This document shows, piece by piece, positions 1 through 8,065 of a stretch of DNA of 64,000 nucleotides. The notes below the pieces were generated by a model that worked only from the letters and a program-made list of their open reading frames with translations, had not been told where the DNA came from and ran no database searches. The stretch's first letter is position 1. Each line of letters opens with the position of its first letter. Origin of the DNA: Caedibacter sp052030685 (GTDB taxonomy: Bacteria > Pseudomonadota > Gammaproteobacteria > Francisellales > Francisellaceae); the NCBI RefSeq assembly GCF_052030685.1, contig NZ_JBQAJM010000002.1, positions 1 through 64,000 of the forward strand, written 5' to 3'. A program made the translations under genes and the position numbers.

Positions 1-564
1 TCTTAAGGGCAATCAAGGTACGTTAAACGAGGATGTGAGATTATTTTTAGAGACAGAGGCAGCCAAAACAAAGAATAGTGCTATTTCATCACAGTATGAG
101 CACGTTGACAAAGGTCATGGTCGTATTGAAATTCGCAAATGTTATGTGAGTAATCAAATTGATTGGCTTACGCAAAAGTCACAGTGGGAAGGACTTAAAA
201 GCATTGTAATGCTTGAAGAAACTCAAGAATCTAAAGGGATAATAAGTGTTGAGCGTCGCTTTTTTATTAGCAGTTTAGATGCCGATGCAGAGAAACTTGC
301 TAATGCAATACGTTGTCATTGGCATGTTGAAAATAGTTTACACTGGGTGTTGGATGTTGTTTACAATGAAGATAGGTCAACCGTTCGAAAGGGTAATGCT
401 GCTGAGAATATGGCGATAGTCAGGCATATGTCACTAAATATGCTAAATAATGCAAAGGGGAAATTTAAGAACGTTGGCATCAAAGGATTGCGTAAGAAAG
501 CAGCCTGGGGAAATCAGACTTTAAGCACTATTTTGGCTCAAGGTTTTTAGATGGGACAGCCGTG
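1..564 (+). mobile_element. Right part of an ISAs1-family insertion sequence
   Basis: The left edge of the window lies inside an IS element. It carries the C-terminal part of an ISAs1-type transposase and, 15 bases after its stop, the sequence GATGGGACAGCCGTG (about 550-564), whose reverse complement CACGGCTGTCCCATC looks like an ISAs1-type terminal inverted repeat. I place the right end near 564 on that basis. The left end is outside the window, so the inverted repeat pair and target duplication cannot be tested here. Confidence 0.6.
2..550 (+). CDS. ISAs1-family transposase, C-terminal part (cut by window edge)
   Basis: DDE transposase of the ISAs1 family, which cuts and rejoins the ends of its own element. 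The reading frame is open from base 2 and begins with LKGNQGTLNEDV, a conserved stretch of the family's catalytic core, so the protein starts upstream of the window and the internal GTG at 35 is not a real start. Further conserved C-terminal segments are RRFFISSL and HWHVENSLHW followed by a V-Y-N-E-D-R motif; the glutamate in HVENSLHW fits the third acidic residue of the catalytic triad. About 182 residues are visible of a family length near 370. No frameshift is seen in this half, so the element may be intact. Confidence 0.85.
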   Translation, partial: LKGNQGTLNEDVRLFLETEAAKTKNSAISSQYEHVDKGHGRIEIRKCYVSNQIDWLTQKSQWEGLKSIVMLEETQESKGIISVERRFFISSLDADAEKLANAIRCHWHVENSLHWVLDVVYNEDRSTVRKGNAAENMAIVRHMSLNMLNNAKGKFKNVGIKGLRKKAAWGNQTLSTILAQGF

Positions 565-767
565 ACCAAAATATTCGCTAAATCATACAAAAAATATTGC
601 AAAGCAACATAATTAATGCAATTCGCAGTGAATTTATTTACAACACGCAAGGTAGACGTCTAGAATGTGGCTAAGCTTATTTTTGGTATATTTGCTTATT
701 TAGCTTTTTAGCTTAGCTTGATTATTTATGCTTTTTTGATTTTATGATAAAACGGAGAGAAGACACT

Positions 768-2462
768 ATGTCAGAAAGACCATGGATTAAACACTACCCA
801 AATGGCGTACCGAGCGAAATTTCAGCTTCAACGGAAACATTAACCTCAATGCTAAAACAAGCCGCATTGAAGTTCCCAAAAAACGTCGCTCTATCCTGCC
901 ATGATCATGATATAACCTACGAACAAGTCGACCATTACAGTAACAAAGTTGCAGCATTTTTACATTATGAACTCGGCTTTAAACAAGGTGATAAAATTGC
1001 AATTATGCTACCAAACCTGCTGCAATTCCCGATCGTGCTTATCGGTATTCTCAAAATAGGCGCAAGCTTTGTTAACATCAACCCACTGTACACTGCACAT
1101 GAAATCAAAGAAATCATGGAAGATTCCGGCGCCACCGGCATTTTTGTACTCAGCACATTTGCTCATTTAGTGCAAGAAGCAAAAAAAGATTTGCCACATG
1201 TTAAGCATATGATCGCAACAGATCTTGTCGATCTTTATGACTTTCCTAAAAAACAAATTATTCATTTTGTTGCCACACATCTCAAAGGCATGAAAAGCAA
1301 GCATGATCGTTCACAATTTCACAAACTAACCACAGCCCTCAATTACCACCTTGCATTTGATGAACAGAGTGTCACTATTTCTTGTGATGATATGGCATGC
1401 TTACAATACTCAAGTGGCACCACGGGCAAGCCCAAGGGCACCATATTATTACATCGCAATATTGTTGCTAACATTCAACAAGTATGGCTTTGGATTGGTA
1501 ACCAAGTTGAGTTGGATAAGCAAACCCTTATTGGCGCATTACCGCTTTATCATATCTTTGCATTAACGGCTAATTTTTTCACCTTTTATCTTGCCGGTTC
1601 TAAGCATGTACTTATCCCTAACCCACGTGATATCAAGTCTCTGGTTAAAACCATGCAAAAAACGCCATTTACTATCTTCAATAGTATTAACACTTTATAT
1701 GCTGCCCTTTTACACAATGACACATTCCGCCAATCGACATTCCCACATTTCAAATATACATTAAGTGGCGGCATGTCGACGGTTAAACGCATTGCGGATG
1801 ATTGGAAAGCAGTAACAGGGGTGACCATTCACGAGGCATATGGTCTATCTGAGATGTCGCCAGCTGTTACCATTAATCGTTTTGATGATGATGTTTTCAA
1901 TGGCACCGTCGGTTATCCACTGCCCAGTACCGATATATCCATTCGTGACGATGGCGGCAATCATTTGCCTGCCAATGAAAATGGTGAAATCTGGGTCAAA
2001 GGACCACAACAATCTCCAGGATTCTGGCATTTGGATAAAATCACTAAAGAGCACTTTACCGGTGATGGATGGCTTAAAACAGGAGACATTGGATTTTTGG
2101 ATGACATGGGGCGCTTAACCATTTCAGGGCGCTCCAAAAATATGCTGATTGTTTCTGGCTTTAACGTTTTTCCAAAAGAAATTGAAAATACCATTTTGCA
2201 GATCCCCGCAGTCAAAGATGTTGCTGTTGTCGGTGCGCCATCGCACTCAAGTGGCGAGAAACCCTTTGCTTTCGTGGTGCTTGAAGATAGCCAATCACTT
2301 ACTGCCAAAGAAATTACCGAGTTCTGCTATACGCGTCTTGCGCATTACAAAACACCAAAAGACATTATGTTTTTGGAAGAGTTACCTAAGAATCCAGTGG
2401 GTAAGGTATTAAAGCAAGAGCTTAAAGAGAAGTATATTCTAAGCCATAAAGAGCATCATTAA
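768..2462 (+). CDS. fadD: Long-chain-fatty-acid-CoA ligase
   Basis: Acyl-CoA synthetase of the ANL (adenylate-forming) superfamily: activates long-chain fatty acids with ATP and CoA for beta-oxidation or phospholipid synthesis, normally at the inner face of the membrane. The P-loop-like signature YSSGTTGKPKG is near residue 214, followed by the A5-type YGLSEMSP, the GDGWLKTGDIG motif, the hinge GRSKNMLIVSGFNVFPKEIE and the C-terminal catalytic lysine in NPVGKVLK. Length is 564 aa, normal for FadD. I use the ATG at 768 because GGAGAG lies 8 bases upstream; an in-frame ATG at 744 has no ribosome binding site. The gene is monocistronic, downstream of the IS end and convergent with coq7. Substrate chain length is inferred from the family. 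Confidence 0.9.
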   Translation: MSERPWIKHYPNGVPSEISASTETLTSMLKQAALKFPKNVALSCHDHDITYEQVDHYSNKVAAFLHYELGFKQGDKIAIMLPNLLQFPIVLIGILKIGASFVNINPLYTAHEIKEIMEDSGATGIFVLSTFAHLVQEAKKDLPHVKHMIATDLVDLYDFPKKQIIHFVATHLKGMKSKHDRSQFHKLTTALNYHLAFDEQSVTISCDDMACLQYSSGTTGKPKGTILLHRNIVANIQQVWLWIGNQVELDKQTLIGALPLYHIFALTANFFTFYLAGSKHVLIPNPRDIKSLVKTMQKTPFTIFNSINTLYAALLHNDTFRQSTFPHFKYTLSGGMSTVKRIADDWKAVTGVTIHEAYGLSEMSPAVTINRFDDDVFNGTVGYPLPSTDISIRDDGGNHLPANENGEIWVKGPQQSPGFWHLDKITKEHFTGDGWLKTGDIGFLDDMGRLTISGRSKNMLIVSGFNVFPKEIENTILQIPAVKDVAVVGAPSHSSGEKPFAFVVLEDSQSLTAKEITEFCYTRLAHYKTPKDIMFLEELPKNPVGKVLKQELKEKYILSHKEHH

Positions 2463-2491
2463 CCGCATAGCACATTGGCGTATCCCGTTTT

Positions 2492-3136
2492 CTAAATTCG
2501 ATACGCTAAGGTGGTCATAACTTTTGACAGGGCTTTCATAATTAGCTTTGCCCACAGTGGAAATTCAACACCCCCTGCAAGCGCTGCTTCATCGGCATGT
2601 GATTGCTCGTCCTTATACATTTGCATCAAAATCACACGTGATTTCTCATCATGAGTGGGGAGCTCGTTTAAATGTGCTTCTAAATGGCGCATCACCTGCT
2701 TTTCAGTTTCAATGACAAAGCCATAACTTACCTTGTCACTAATAAGTCCGGCGACAGCACCAATCGAAAAGGATCCAATATACCATAGAGGATTGAGTAA
2801 ACTCTTTTTCGCATCCAAATCATCTAAGCGTGTTTCGCACCACGACAAATGATCATACTCTTCCTCTGCAGCATGATGTAAATGCGCACGTGTTTCATGC
2901 GTTTTAGCTACAAAGGCTTGTCCTCTGTAGAGCGCTTGCGCACAAATCTCACCGGTATGATCAACACGCATAAGTCCCGCCACATGTTTTGACTCAGTCG
3001 CGTCAAGTTCTGGTTCATTCATATCAAGCGCTGGTGTTGCTGACATTGGATTTGTTGCGGGCAAAACGACAGACTTCACAAAATGCTGCAGCTCCCCTAA
3101 GCATTGATCTAAAAATGAATGACGACGCATTGACAT
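2492..3136 (-). CDS. coq7: Ubiquinone biosynthesis hydroxylase Coq7
   Basis: Di-iron monooxygenase that hydroxylates the demethoxyubiquinol ring in the penultimate ubiquinone step, replacing UbiF in bacteria that carry it. Carboxylate/histidine ligands of the four-helix bundle are visible: the glutamate in DHTGEICAQ, the E-x-x-H in EEEYDHLSW, the glutamate and histidine near HLEAHLNE, and E-x-x-H in KDEQSHADEA. Length 214 aa is typical for bacterial Coq7. A hydrophobic segment in the middle (IGSFSIGAVAGLI) fits membrane association. The ubiquinol it helps make feeds the nuo and cyo complexes encoded in this window. Its stop is 29 bases from the fadD stop (convergent), with GCGTATC/GATACGC as a weak possible shared terminator. 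Confidence 0.93.
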   Translation of the reverse strand: MSMRRHSFLDQCLGELQHFVKSVVLPATNPMSATPALDMNEPELDATESKHVAGLMRVDHTGEICAQALYRGQAFVAKTHETRAHLHHAAEEEYDHLSWCETRLDDLDAKKSLLNPLWYIGSFSIGAVAGLISDKVSYGFVIETEKQVMRHLEAHLNELPTHDEKSRVILMQMYKDEQSHADEAALAGGVEFPLWAKLIMKALSKVMTTLAYRI

Positions 3137-3219
3137 AATGACTCTTTTTTATTGCAGAATTCATGACTTGCATATTATACCTAACAAAAACTATTTAAAA
3201 GTTTGACGGCATATTTTAG

Positions 3220-4098
3220 CTAAATCATTTCCTTAACCAATTCAACAAAAGTTTTAATCTTTGGCTGAACATACTGCTGTTTTTGATAGTACATATTGAT
3301 ATTGACCTGAGGCGACGTAAAATCCGGTATTTTAATCTCGACTAAAGTACCACTTTTTAACTCATCAGTGAGCATATAACGATGCGCTTGGATAATACCT
3401 AGTCCATCTATGGCAAAACGTTTCATGCAACTGATATTATTAACACTTAAACGCGACTGACATTGTGCATTTAACTGTGGTTGACCCAATATAATCGCAT
3501 CACGCCCACTGTGTGCTATAAAGTCGTGTGTTTGTAATTGCGTAATATTTTTAGGCAGTCCTTTACGCTCTAAATACTCAGGTGACGCACACAAAACATA
3601 ATCGGTACTGCTTAAGCGATAAGCCACCACATCATCCGGTGGCGTCCAATTCACACCAAATACAATATCAACTTTTTCCTGATATAACTCCGGCATACGT
3701 TCCTCAACAATCAGTTTAACCTCCATGCTTGGATACAATTGCAAATAGCGCTTGATAATGGGCGCCAAATTTTCTTTAACAAAATAATAATTGCTACTAA
3801 TAGAAAGTACACCTTCTGGATGCTCATCAAAGCTATTAATCAACTGACCGATCCCAAACCATTCACTTTCTAAACGCTGACACTGCATTAATAACTTGTG
3901 TCCTTCGCGCGTGAGCTCCACCTTGCGTGTTGTGCGTATCAGCAAATCTGCCTTTGCCAATGACTCTAACTGTTTAATGTTCTGACTAATTGCAGATTTT
4001 GTAATCCCTAGAGCATCAGCCGCCTTAGTAAAGCTCATGTGTTTAGCAACTGCCAAGAATGACGCTAACTGTACTAATGAAAAATCGCCTTGAAACAT
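3220..4098 (-). CDS. LysR-family transcriptional regulator
   Basis: DNA-binding regulator with an N-terminal winged helix-turn-helix (about residues 8-67, core SFTKAADALGITKSAISQ followed by IKQLE) and a C-terminal co-inducer-binding domain starting near residue 95 (EGVLSISSNYYFVKENLAP). Length 292 aa is typical. Co-inducer and targets cannot be read from the sequence. LysR regulators often act on a divergent neighbour, but the thioester reductase on the far side of the roughly 200-bp gap is on the same strand, so no target is suggested by position. It lies 83 bp upstream of coq7 and could be co-transcribed with it. Confidence 0.9.
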   Translation of the reverse strand: MFQGDFSLVQLASFLAVAKHMSFTKAADALGITKSAISQNIKQLESLAKADLLIRTTRKVELTREGHKLLMQCQRLESEWFGIGQLINSFDEHPEGVLSISSNYYFVKENLAPIIKRYLQLYPSMEVKLIVEERMPELYQEKVDIVFGVNWTPPDDVVAYRLSSTDYVLCASPEYLERKGLPKNITQLQTHDFIAHSGRDAIILGQPQLNAQCQSRLSVNNISCMKRFAIDGLGIIQAHRYMLTDELKSGTLVEIKIPDFTSPQVNINMYYQKQQYVQPKIKTFVELVKEMI

Positions 4099-4168
4099 TG
4101 AATTGCCTTTAATTCATTCATTTATCTAAAATTAAATCTATCGTTTGTAAGCACCTAAAAATAGTAAT

Positions 4169-4271
4169 CAATCAACAATAAATTGAGTTTACCCCTCAAC
4201 CATGTAGTATAAGCTAAACAACCTCTCCTTCAAGGGGAGAGGTACTAGCCGATGCAACTTATTCTTGATTC
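4169..4271. repeat. MITE-like intergenic repeat, copy 1
   Basis: About 103 bp, related to copies near 7208 and 48376. The right end reads GCAACTTATTCTTGATTC (4254-4271); the left end (about 4169-4186) is a degenerate inverted version of it. Inside are the shared TACCCCTCA segment and the hairpin CCTCTCCTTCAAGGGGAGAGG. The second internal palindrome (GTGCAGCTTAAGCTGCAC in copy 2) is degraded here to GTAGTATAAGCTAAAC. It sits between the thioester reductase and lysR genes. Confidence 0.75.
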
Positions 4272-4296
4272 ATGACATAACTACTTAAAATAGAGG

Positions 4297-5487
4297 TTAA
4301 CGTCTTAAACTCGAGAATTCTAGTGACTGCCAATAGCCTAAATATCTTGCAAATAGCGCATGATAGTCCTCGGTAACATTAACACCCAAGCGCTTTAAAG
4401 CACTCATCGTGTTGCTATTTTCTGTGGTGATAAAAGGGATTGTTTCCTCATTGTCATAGTAATCAATCAACGGAAAAAGCGGGTTGCTTTCAGTAATTTT
4501 TCTCAGTTTACTTCGCCATTGATCTAGTGCAACAACCTCAACTTTATAACCTAAATCATTCATAATGCCAAAGATATTCGCGTGTGTTATTTGTACGTTA
4601 TTAACAATATTCCAACCATTGGCTTGTGTATACGCCAATTGTGATAAGGCGACAATGCTTTGCGCCACTTGATCCACTGGGATCATCTCATGTTGCGAGC
4701 ATAGATCAGGTGCAACCTCCATCTCAATACAGCCTAAAATAAAGCGCGTTAAATTATTCTTTTCATAGTTGCTTTTTGCGGTGGTTGATTGTCCTGTGAT
4801 TTGCCCTAAGCGATAAATATCAACTGCAATACCATGTGCTTGCGCTTTCCACAGCAACCACTCTGCTGCCCACTTAGTCACCGTATAACCAAAGCTAATA
4901 TCCGGATGAATGGGTGCCACTGGCGGCATGCCTTCACGCGCAATGGTTGAAACGCAGTTAACCGCCGCATATTTTGTCGAGATAAAATGAATACGCTTTG
5001 ACTTAATATGACAGGCTAGTTTAATAATCTCAGCAGTACTGCCAACATTGGTGGGCGCCATACGCTCATAACTTTGCAAATGGTGAACGTAAGCGCCATT
5101 GTGATAAATCGCATCAAGATTCGTACTTAGTGACTCCCAATCATTATCACTTAAGCCAAGTTTGACCTCTGCCAAATTGACAATAACAATCTTAAGGCGC
5201 GAATGATCAATATGCGCATTAAATCCATAGCGTTTAAGATTAGCATCAAGCTTTGCTTTAGCATCTGAGTATGAATCTCCTCGAATCGCACAATGAATTA
5301 CTGCCTTGGTATTTCGCATCAACTCATCAATCAAGTGCACGCCAAGATAACCATTGGCACCAGTGACAAGTACCTGTTTATATTCTTCTGGTAAGCTTTG
5401 CGCACTCATACCTGTAGGTGGAATATAACGCTCGATATCAGTTAATGCCATTAACAAATTATCGTTTAATCTTATTTCAGCGGACAT
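4297..5487 (-). CDS. Stand-alone thioester-reductase-domain protein (NAD(P)-dependent SDR)
   Basis: Extended short-chain dehydrogenase of the NAD_binding_4/thioester reductase group, which reduces carrier-bound or CoA thioesters to aldehydes or alcohols. The nucleotide-binding motif VTGANGYLGVHL (about residues 41-52) and the catalytic Y-x3-K in GYTVTKWAAE (about residue 205) are intact. GGAG lies 5 bases before the ATG at 5487. The N-terminal ~35 residues precede the Rossmann fold and resemble no domain I know; there is no adenylation or carrier domain in this protein or next door. Such domains usually terminate non-ribosomal peptide synthetases or carboxylic acid reductases, so the physiological acyl donor is unknown. 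An alternative is a fatty acyl-CoA reductase. Confidence 0.8.
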   Translation of the reverse strand: MSAEIRLNDNLLMALTDIERYIPPTGMSAQSLPEEYKQVLVTGANGYLGVHLIDELMRNTKAVIHCAIRGDSYSDAKAKLDANLKRYGFNAHIDHSRLKIVIVNLAEVKLGLSDNDWESLSTNLDAIYHNGAYVHHLQSYERMAPTNVGSTAEIIKLACHIKSKRIHFISTKYAAVNCVSTIAREGMPPVAPIHPDISFGYTVTKWAAEWLLWKAQAHGIAVDIYRLGQITGQSTTAKSNYEKNNLTRFILGCIEMEVAPDLCSQHEMIPVDQVAQSIVALSQLAYTQANGWNIVNNVQITHANIFGIMNDLGYKVEVVALDQWRSKLRKITESNPLFPLIDYYDNEETIPFITTENSNTMSALKRLGVNVTEDYHALFARYLGYWQSLEFSSLRR

Positions 5488-5599
5488 TGAAACTCCATGT
5501 CAATCAGATATAAATCATATTGTAGAAGTAAACATGTGTTGTTGCCAGTGGTATGTGCCTTTATCCTTTTTATATGGAATAGCCTTAGCGCTTTTTATT

Positions 5600-5629
5600 T
5601 TGCTTTGTTAGAATCAAAGGCATTAGAAT
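5600..5629 (+). promoter_or_regulatory. Candidate sigma-70 promoter for the hydrolase-hemF pair
   Basis: TTGCTT (5600-5605) and TAGAAT (5624-5629) are separated by 18 bases, and the start codon at 5651 follows within 22 bases of the -10. Found by eye; no experimental support. Confidence 0.4.
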
Positions 5630-5650
5630 TAACCCACTATCATACGCAAT

Positions 5651-6292
5651 ATGCAACAATTCTTTATTCAAGGGGAATCAGGCGTTATTGAAACAATCGT
5701 TGACACACCCAAAGAGAACTTACATCCTACAATAACCGTAGTTATTTGCCACCCACACCCTTTATTTCAAGGCACGATGAATAACAAAGTAATTACCACC
5801 ATTGCCAAAGCATTTAATAATCTAGGTATTGAAGCTGTACGTTTTAACTACCGCGGTGTTGGGCAAAGTCAAGGTGAGTATGCTGACGGTATCGGTGAAC
5901 TACAAGATACTTTATCGGTGATTGATGATGTACACCAGAGAAAACCCAGTCAACAAATCATCCTAGCGGGCTTTTCTTTTGGCGGTTCTATTGCCTATAA
6001 AGCAGCAACACACTACAAAAATAGTATTAAATCTTTATTAACCATCTCTCCTGCAGTTGTTAACTTTCCACTAGAGCAACAGCCTGAGCCTACAATGCCG
6101 TGGTGTCTTATTCAAGGCGTTGATGATGAAGTGGTCAGCTACGCTACAGTTAGTGATTTTTTTATCCAAAAGACCACGGTTGATGCAACATTTATTCGTC
6201 TTAATAACGTTGGTCATTTCTTTCACGGGCAATTGGTTAAATTAAGAAAACATCTTGAACAACATTATCAAAGTGAGATCAAATCATGGTAA
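5651..6292 (+). CDS. Alpha/beta-fold hydrolase (dienelactone hydrolase-like)
   Basis: Small cytosolic alpha/beta hydrolase, 213 aa. It shows the HPHPLFQGTMNNKV segment with the oxyanion region, the RFNYRGVGQSQG strand-loop, the nucleophile elbow GFSFGG (serine nucleophile, about residue 115), a candidate catalytic aspartate in QGVDDEVV and the histidine in GHFFHG. Proteins of this type are widespread and generally uncharacterised; the substrate is unknown. Its 3' end overlaps the hemF start by 7 bases, so the two are probably translated together. No strong ribosome binding site precedes the ATG. Confidence 0.85.
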   Translation: MQQFFIQGESGVIETIVDTPKENLHPTITVVICHPHPLFQGTMNNKVITTIAKAFNNLGIEAVRFNYRGVGQSQGEYADGIGELQDTLSVIDDVHQRKPSQQIILAGFSFGGSIAYKAATHYKNSIKSLLTISPAVVNFPLEQQPEPTMPWCLIQGVDDEVVSYATVSDFFIQKTTVDATFIRLNNVGHFFHGQLVKLRKHLEQHYQSEIKSW

Positions 6293-7206
6293 AAACTAAT
6301 GACATTACACGCGTAAAAAATTACCTCTTAGCACTACAAGATGATATTTGCGCCAAATTAGAAAAAATTGATGGTCAGCGCTTTCAGGAAGATAACTGGC
6401 AATATCAAAATGGTCAAGGTGGTGGACGCACCCGTGTATTAGAAAATGGCAATGTTATTGAAAAAGGTGGGGTGAACTTCTCACATATTGAAGGCAGTAA
6501 ACTACCCAAAGCCATTTTAGCCATGAAACCTGAACTGACAGGATTTTCATTTCAAGCAATGGGCGTGTCACTGGTCATTCACCCACAAAACCCTTATGCA
6601 CCAACTTCACACATGAATGTACGTTTTTTTATTGCTGAAAAAGAAGGTCAAACACCCTTTTGGTGGTTTGGAGGCGGGTTTGATTTAACACCCTTTTACG
6701 GTTTTGAAGAAGACTGCATTCACTGGCATACCATGGCATATAATGCCTGTAAAGACTTTGGTGACAACACCTATGACAAATACAAAAAACAATGTGATGA
6801 ATACTTTTATTTGCCACATAGGCAGGAGTGTCGTGGCATTGGCGGTTTATTCTTTGATTACTTAAATGAGTGGGATTTTGAAAAATGCTTTGCCTTTACC
6901 CAGTCTGTAGGGGATCATTATATCAAAGCCTATGCACCCATTTTAGACACGCGCAAAGATACAGACTATGGTCAGCGCGAACGCGAATTTCAACTCTATC
7001 GCCGTGGGCGCTATGTTGAATTTAATCTTGTGATTGATCGTGGCACTCATTTTGGCTTGCAGTCATCAGGTCGCACTGAGTCAATTTTGATATCGTTACC
7101 GCCTTTAGTTAAATGGGTTTATAACTATCATCCACAAGCAGGATCACAAGAGAAAAAACTCTATACCGATTTTCTACCGGTTCGTGATTGGTTAGTCAGT
7201 AAGTAA
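6286..7206 (+). CDS. hemF: Oxygen-dependent coproporphyrinogen III oxidase
   Basis: Converts coproporphyrinogen III to protoporphyrinogen IX with O2 in haem synthesis. The full length (306 aa) matches the E. coli HemF length, with the conserved segments GGGRTRV near the N-terminus, SHMNVRFF, WWFGGGFDLTPFYGFEED, FFDYLNEW and the family signature around RGRYVEFNLVIDRGTHFGLQSSGRTESIL. It overlaps the upstream hydrolase gene by 7 bases. Haem from this pathway is needed by the cyo oxidase in the same window. The stop codon is immediately followed by MITE-like repeat copy 2. Confidence 0.97.
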   Translation: MVKTNDITRVKNYLLALQDDICAKLEKIDGQRFQEDNWQYQNGQGGGRTRVLENGNVIEKGGVNFSHIEGSKLPKAILAMKPELTGFSFQAMGVSLVIHPQNPYAPTSHMNVRFFIAEKEGQTPFWWFGGGFDLTPFYGFEEDCIHWHTMAYNACKDFGDNTYDKYKKQCDEYFYLPHRQECRGIGGLFFDYLNEWDFEKCFAFTQSVGDHYIKAYAPILDTRKDTDYGQREREFQLYRRGRYVEFNLVIDRGTHFGLQSSGRTESILISLPPLVKWVYNYHPQAGSQEKKLYTDFLPVRDWLVSK

Positions 7207-7617
7207 TGAATCAAGAATAAGTTGCGTTTTACCCCTCACCCGTGCAGCTTAAGCTGCACGACCTCTCCCACAAGGAGAGAGGTGATAGCTGGTGCAACTT
7301 ATTTTGGTGAATTCTCTAAATGACACAATGCAACATTTCTAAAACAAGCAAGTGTGGACAAAAAGCACCTAGCCACAGGCTTTGAAAGACACCCATAAAA
7401 ATTGGCTGCACATTAACCAGAGATTCACTTGCATTTTTAAAAGCTTTTTGCTGTAATACTGCCAGCGGTTAAAACGCGATCAACTTTTTTGGCGTTTTGA
7501 CCCGAGAGCCCACTTGATTGCATAGCAAACAACGTATAAAACAATTGAATAAAAATAAACTTAATCCATTCATCAACATGTAAATCAGGTGATTTTGTTG
7601 AACATAAGGAGTTAACC
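7207..7617. other. Gene-free stretch between hemF and clpS
   Basis: About 410 bp holding repeat copy 2 in its left quarter. The rest (7313-7617) is AT-rich with no convincing ORF; two overlapping minus-strand frames (7437-7675) run into clpS and have no protein-like composition. The clpS promoter must lie here, and AAGGAG (7606-7611) is its ribosome binding site. Confidence 0.6.
7208..7312. repeat. MITE-like intergenic repeat, copy 2
   Basis: Best-preserved copy of the family. It starts with GAATCAAGAATAAGTTGC (7208-7225), the exact reverse complement of the right end of copy 1. Inside are a perfect 20-bp palindrome CGTGCAGCTTAAGCTGCACG (7241-7260) and the hairpin CCTCTCCCACAAGGAGAGAGG. The right end GCAACTTATTTT... 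is degenerate in its last bases. It begins 2 bases after the hemF stop and could act as a transcription terminator for that gene. Confidence 0.8.
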
Positions 7618-7941
7618 ATGTTAGATCTTGATATTGAACTAACTCAACACACAAAAACCGCCTTTCAACAGCCAATGACTGAGCAAAATGGTGCGCTAAT
7701 GCGCAACGTCTATGTTCTCAATGATGATTTTACACCCATGGAATTTGTTCTTGAACTAATGCAAAGCATTTTTAAACTCCATGCTCAAAAGGCTGAGAAG
7801 GTCACTATGGAAGCCCACTACAAAGGAAAAGCACTCTGTGGCAAATACGCTAAAGACTTAGCTGAAACCATGGCTTGCAAAGCAATGGAAATTGCACAAA
7901 AAGCCGGACATCCACTGATGCTTATCACGAGTAAAGCTTAA
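7618..7941 (+). CDS. clpS: ClpS adaptor of the ClpAP protease
   Basis: Cytosolic adaptor that binds the ClpA N-domain and delivers N-degron substrates. At 107 aa it is the usual size, with a disordered N-terminus (residues 1-24) followed by the conserved core YVLNDDFTPMEFVLELM, where the N-D-D-x-T-P-M-E-F motif forms part of the N-degron pocket. The C-terminal half has the AHYKGKALCG segment in place of the usual h-x-x-G-x-a-x-c-G pattern. AAGGAG lies 6 bases before the ATG. It is upstream of clpA, the standard arrangement, but a terminator-like hairpin lies between them. Confidence 0.96.
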   Translation: MLDLDIELTQHTKTAFQQPMTEQNGALMRNVYVLNDDFTPMEFVLELMQSIFKLHAQKAEKVTMEAHYKGKALCGKYAKDLAETMACKAMEIAQKAGHPLMLITSKA

Positions 7942-7977
7942 CGCGCTTATTCGTCCTGACTTACTTTTTTATTAAAA

Positions 7978-8009
7978 AAAACTCGATTTAGTAGTTTCGA
8001 GTTTTTTTG
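7978..8009 (+). terminator. Rho-independent terminator between clpS and clpA
   Basis: Stem AAAACTCGA (7978-7986) pairs with TCGAGTTTT (7997-8005) around a 10-base loop, followed by a T run. Because the stem is flanked by A's on the left and T's on the right it could work in both directions. It would partly uncouple clpA from clpS. Confidence 0.75.
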
Positions 8010-8065
8010 TGCCTGCAATTCGTCTATTATAAAGCATAAGGATCATAAACTATTGCAGGTGTCGT

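Noticed and set aside
2477..2510. GCGTATC/GATACGC inverted repeat between fadD and coq7
   Set aside because: Long loop, overlaps the coq7 stop, and no T run; too weak to list as a terminator.
5497..5691. 64-codon plus-strand ORF with a hydrophobic stretch, upstream of the hydrolase
   Set aside because: No ribosome binding site, overlaps the hydrolase start in another frame, and the stretch fits better as the promoter region.
7437..7675. Two overlapping minus-strand ORFs in the hemF-clpS gap
   Set aside because: They overlap each other and the clpS 5' end, lack Shine-Dalgarno sequences and have no recognisable composition.
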